Assembly: GCF_003012735.1 (NCBI RefSeq)
Contig: NZ_PXYI01000015.1
Location: 1-64,000, forward strand
Length of the DNA stretch: 64,000 bases
Reading direction: 5' to 3'
From: Allosphingosinicella deserti
GTDB taxonomy: Bacteria > Pseudomonadota > Alphaproteobacteria > Sphingomonadales > Sphingomonadaceae
The first letter of the stretch is position 1, and every line of letters begins with the position of its first letter. The position numbers and the translations under genes are program-made. Under the pieces are notes generated by a model. That model ran no database searches, was not told where the DNA came from, and saw nothing but the letters and a program-made list of their open reading frames with translations. This document shows positions 61,432 to 64,000 of this stretch, one piece after another.

Positions 61432-62924
61432 TCCACCACCTTCCACTCGCGAGTGCGTACAAGGCCGATTGTGATCGCGAGCAGCGCGAGCAGGCCGAGC
61501 CAGAGGAGGAACGGCAGCACCCCTCCGATCCGCTCCGCCGCCGGCCGGTCCGCGAGCGCGAACTTCGGCAGCGTAAGCGGCTCTGCCAGGTTCAGCCGGC
61601 CGCGCGTCGTGCGCGCCGGGGAGGACGGCGGCTGCGTGATCTCGCGCTGCACCAGCGGATGGACGATCCCGCGCAGCCGGAGCTGGTACTGCCGTGCCTG
61701 GGCCTCGAACGTCCGCTGGCGCGCCGGGTCGGTGCCGGCCAGCGTTGCAAATGCGGCTTCGATGCCAAGAGTGGGGATCGCGAAGCCCGCGATGCGCGCG
61801 ACCCCTTCTTGTCGTAGCCGATGGTCCTCGAACGCGGAGCGCAGTGGCGCGAGCCGCCGCTCGGTCTCGGGTACGAGGAAGCTGAGCCGAGTGGCATAGT
61901 CGAGCGAGGTCGCACGATCGGCATAGGGCCGCAGATCGGGACGGCGCGTCACCGCCGCCGCCAGGATCTTGTCCCGCTCCGCATTGATCTCGTCGCCGAT
62001 GCGGCGCTGGGCATCGACATAGCCCACCGCCGACGGCGCGGGATCGATCATGCCAACGAGGGCAGAGCCGGCCAGCGGCAAGCCGATCGTCAGCGCGGCC
62101 CAGATTGCTGCGAACGAGCCGAGCGCCGCACCGGCGCCGGGCTGCCGCGCGAGAATTGTCAGGGCGACGCCCGACCAGAACAGCATGTAGACGACCGTCA
62201 GAAGGGCTGCGACGGCAAGCGAACCGGCGGCCGTGCCGAGCGGAACGCCGGCGATGCCGAGCGCCGCGATCATTGCCAGAACCGTTGCTGGTACCGACCA
62301 GGCGAGGATGGCGGCCAAGCGCGCGCCGGTCCAGGCGCGCGGTCCTACCGCCTGCGCCGCGACCAGTCGCAGCATGTCGCGATCCCGCTCGAACGTGACG
62401 AACAGCGCGAACAGGAGGAGCAGCCCGATCGGCAGCAGGAAGACGACGGCGAAGGCGAGGTCGAACCGTCCCAACGCGAGGCCGCGCGGATTTTCGAAAT
62501 CATATGTGTCGGTGAACCCAAAGGGGGTGTTGAGCCTGATCTCGAGCCGGCTCGGCGCGAGGTCGCTGACGCCCGCCGCCAGCGGCGACGACGGCAAGTG
62601 CGGCTTCAACGCCGACATGCGCACGAAATACTCGCTGTAGCCGGCGACATCGGTCGGGTCCTGCCAATAGGCGACCGGTCCCCCAGACGACGTCACGGGC
62701 GCACGGTAGGCGCGGGCGCGCGCGGCCGCATTTGCGTGGAAAGCGGTATCGACCTGGCGCGCCCGCTCGAGTGCTGCGGCCTGCGCCGAATGCAGCGCCG
62801 CAGTGTTGAGCGCCCCCCAGGCGAAGCTCGCCGAGACGATCAGCAGCACGGTCCAGAGTAGGGGTGAGCGTCCGACCTGCCGCCACTCCCAGGCGAAGAG
62901 ATCGCGAAAGCGGGGCCCGCTCAT
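61428..62924 (-). CDS. ABC-2 type permease (DUF3526)
   Basis: 498 residues from the ATG at 62924 (ATGA overlap with the previous gene). It begins 'FAWEWRQVGRSPLLWTVLLIVSASFAWG', has a first membrane helix, a large soluble segment (about 45-150), then a block of five to six helices ('FAVVFLLPIGLLLLFALF', 'VLAMIAALGIAGV', 'ALLTVVYMLFWSGVALTIL') and a last one at 'LPFLLWLGLLALLAITIGL'. This is the DUF3526 permease layout. It forms the membrane part of an exporter with the neighbouring permease; the ATPase gene is not in the window and may lie just to the right. Confidence 0.85.
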   Translation of the reverse strand: MSGPRFRDLFAWEWRQVGRSPLLWTVLLIVSASFAWGALNTAALHSAQAAALERARQVDTAFHANAAARARAYRAPVTSSGGPVAYWQDPTDVAGYSEYFVRMSALKPHLPSSPLAAGVSDLAPSRLEIRLNTPFGFTDTYDFENPRGLALGRFDLAFAVVFLLPIGLLLLFALFVTFERDRDMLRLVAAQAVGPRAWTGARLAAILAWSVPATVLAMIAALGIAGVPLGTAAGSLAVAALLTVVYMLFWSGVALTILARQPGAGAALGSFAAIWAALTIGLPLAGSALVGMIDPAPSAVGYVDAQRRIGDEINAERDKILAAAVTRRPDLRPYADRATSLDYATRLSFLVPETERRLAPLRSAFEDHRLRQEGVARIAGFAIPTLGIEAAFATLAGTDPARQRTFEAQARQYQLRLRGIVHPLVQREITQPPSSPARTTRGRLNLAEPLTLPKFALADRPAAERIGGVLPFLLWLGLLALLAITIGLVRTREWKVVE

Positions 62925-64000
62925 GGACGCAGCCTCCTCGAAATGCGCACCAGCAAGAACCCGGCGATGCCGAGCCAGAAGAGGAGGGCGGCGAAGGCCG
63001 GCAGGGCGGTAGACGAGAGCGCTCCGAGGGGCGGCGCCGAGTAGGCGAACTCGGGAATTCGCGACCAAAGCCGCGCGTCGTTGGTGTGCCGCTCGGTGCC
63101 ATGGGCGCGGTGCGCCATGCCATCGGCGTTCATCGCGTTAACCAGGTTGCGGCGGTAGCGCTCGGCGGTGTCGATGAAGTGCCGGTGATGGCTGAAGTCG
63201 CTGCCGGAAACCGAACTCGAAGACGCCTGCGCGGCGATCGTCGGCGACAGGAAACCGAGCGCGGCGAACAGCTCGTCCTGGCTGGCAACCTTGCCGTAGA
63301 AGCCGCCGAGCACGCGATCGAACACCGCGTGGCTGTGGCGTTCCATCAGATCGAGCTCGGCCATGCGCAGGTTCGGGATGTCCTCGATCCGGCGTACGCC
63401 AGAGCGTTTCAGCAGCGCGGCGCGGTTGCGCGCGTTCTGCTCGTCCGACCAGAAAGCGGGCGCCTGTTCCGCCATTTGCTGGCGGATTGCCTGGCTCGAG
63501 GGCAGTGGCCGCACGGCATCGACCACTCCGCTGGCAACGCGGGGAAGCGCGAGGGCGAACAGGATCCACAGGCCGAACAGACCGGCCAGCGCCAGCCGCG
63601 CATTGCCCGCACGGAGCGACACTGCGATGCCGACCGCCGCAAGCAGCGCCAGATAGCCCGCCATCGCCAGGGCCCAGCAAAGCGTTCGCAACAGCACGTC
63701 GCCCCCGAGCCGGCCGCCTATGCCCAGCGACAGCAGCGAAATGACCGCAACCGGCAGCACCAGCAGCCCGGCGGCGGCGGACCACACGGCGAGCGCCTTC
63801 GAGCCGACGATCAGCCGCGGATGGACGGCGGCGCCGAGTGCCAGGCGCATGGTGCCGCGTTCGCGATCCTGGGCCACCAGCGTGAAGGCGAGGAGGAACA
63901 CGATCAGCGGACCGAAGCCGGTGATCAGCGCAGCCGGACTGGCGAAGCCGATTCGTTGGAGCAGCGAGGCGTTCTGCTGCGGCCGGTAGAGCATGTCGTT
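62921..64000 (-). CDS. ABC-2 type permease, partner subunit (cut by window edge)
   Basis: At least 359 codons; the frame runs on beyond 64000, and the internal ATG at 63994 is not the true start because the N-terminal membrane helix and about 100 residues are missing. It has 'FGPLIVFLLAFTLVAQDRERGTMRLALG' (in parts), five membrane helices, and ends 'LFWLGIAGFLLVRISRRLRP'. It is homologous in plan to the DUF3526 permease that it overlaps by four bases, so the two probably form a heterodimer. Confidence 0.85.
   Translation of the reverse strand, partial: NDMLYRPQQNASLLQRIGFASPAALITGFGPLIVFLLAFTLVAQDRERGTMRLALGAAVHPRLIVGSKALAVWSAAAGLLVLPVAVISLLSLGIGGRLGGDVLLRTLCWALAMAGYLALLAAVGIAVSLRAGNARLALAGLFGLWILFALALPRVASGVVDAVRPLPSSQAIRQQMAEQAPAFWSDEQNARNRAALLKRSGVRRIEDIPNLRMAELDLMERHSHAVFDRVLGGFYGKVASQDELFAALGFLSPTIAAQASSSSVSGSDFSHHRHFIDTAERYRRNLVNAMNADGMAHRAHGTERHTNDARLWSRIPEFAYSAPPLGALSSTALPAFAALLFWLGIAGFLLVRISRRLRP

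Noticed and set aside
1-64000. tRNA or rRNA gene as integration site
   Set aside because: No cloverleaf or rRNA-like stretch was recognised by reading, including around the integrase; a covariance-model scan would be decisive but cannot be run here.

Overview
The window looks like accessory DNA of a high-GC alphaproteobacterium, most likely a member of the Sphingomonadales. The evidence is the codon use, the run of TonB-dependent receptors, a serralysin-type protease, and a trb-type conjugation cluster ending in DUF2274 and an AlpA-like gene. No rRNA, tRNA, CRISPR array, relaxase or replication gene was recognised, so I cannot tell chromosome from plasmid.

Layout. 1-1.45 kb: the first codons of an IS110-type transposase, a secreted cupin and a DUF4279 fragment. 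1.58-11.3 kb: a P4-type integrase with an in-frame amber codon, a truncated HEPN gene, then a defence-island-like stretch. That stretch holds a class III cyclase-like gene and a PD-(D/E)XK-like gene separated by a T10G9 tract, a DUF4160 pair, a TIGR04255/HTH/hypothetical operon, an SDH-type serine protease and a possible GIY-YIG-like protein, and it ends with an AlpA-like gene. 11.7-18.5 kb: a tight four-gene operon of a HAD-VOC fusion, a glycyl-radical-enzyme homologue, a DyP peroxidase and a phospholipase-D-like protein, with no radical-SAM activase visible. This is the most unusual object here. 18.5-19.3 kb and 46.1-46.8 kb: two diverged direct copies of a broken resolvase plus a DUF1810 gene, bracketing about 27 kb.

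Between those copies lie a large KAP-type P-loop NTPase, an IS3-family element with a broken orfB, a nucleotidyltransferase-HEPN gene, the conjugation operon traG-copG-trbB-C-D-E-J-L-F-G-I-DUF2274, an AlpA-like gene, and a two-component signalling block. The block has a REC-only regulator, a hybrid kinase, a frameshifted hybrid kinase and a truncated kinase. 47.1-51.6 kb: a probable zinc locus with a Zur-like regulator, a ZnuD-like receptor with a His-rich loop, a PepSY protein and two related small exported proteins. 51.9-54.6 kb: a serralysin-like RTX protease and a small exported protein. 55.3-64 kb: a TonB receptor, an M14 peptidase, and a minus-strand operon of two ABC-2-type permeases plus another TonB receptor, running off the right edge.

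How it fits together. The truncated HEPN gene and AlpA-like gene at 2.7-11.3 kb mirror the intact HEPN gene and AlpA-like gene that bracket the T4SS at 24.8-37.9 kb. This suggests two related mobile modules carrying different cargo between the same boundary genes. The broken integrase, missing relaxase, broken IS, broken resolvases and broken kinases indicate that the mobile region is decaying or immobilised. The right-hand part (from about 47 kb) reads as metal and nutrient uptake and secretion rather than mobile-element genes.
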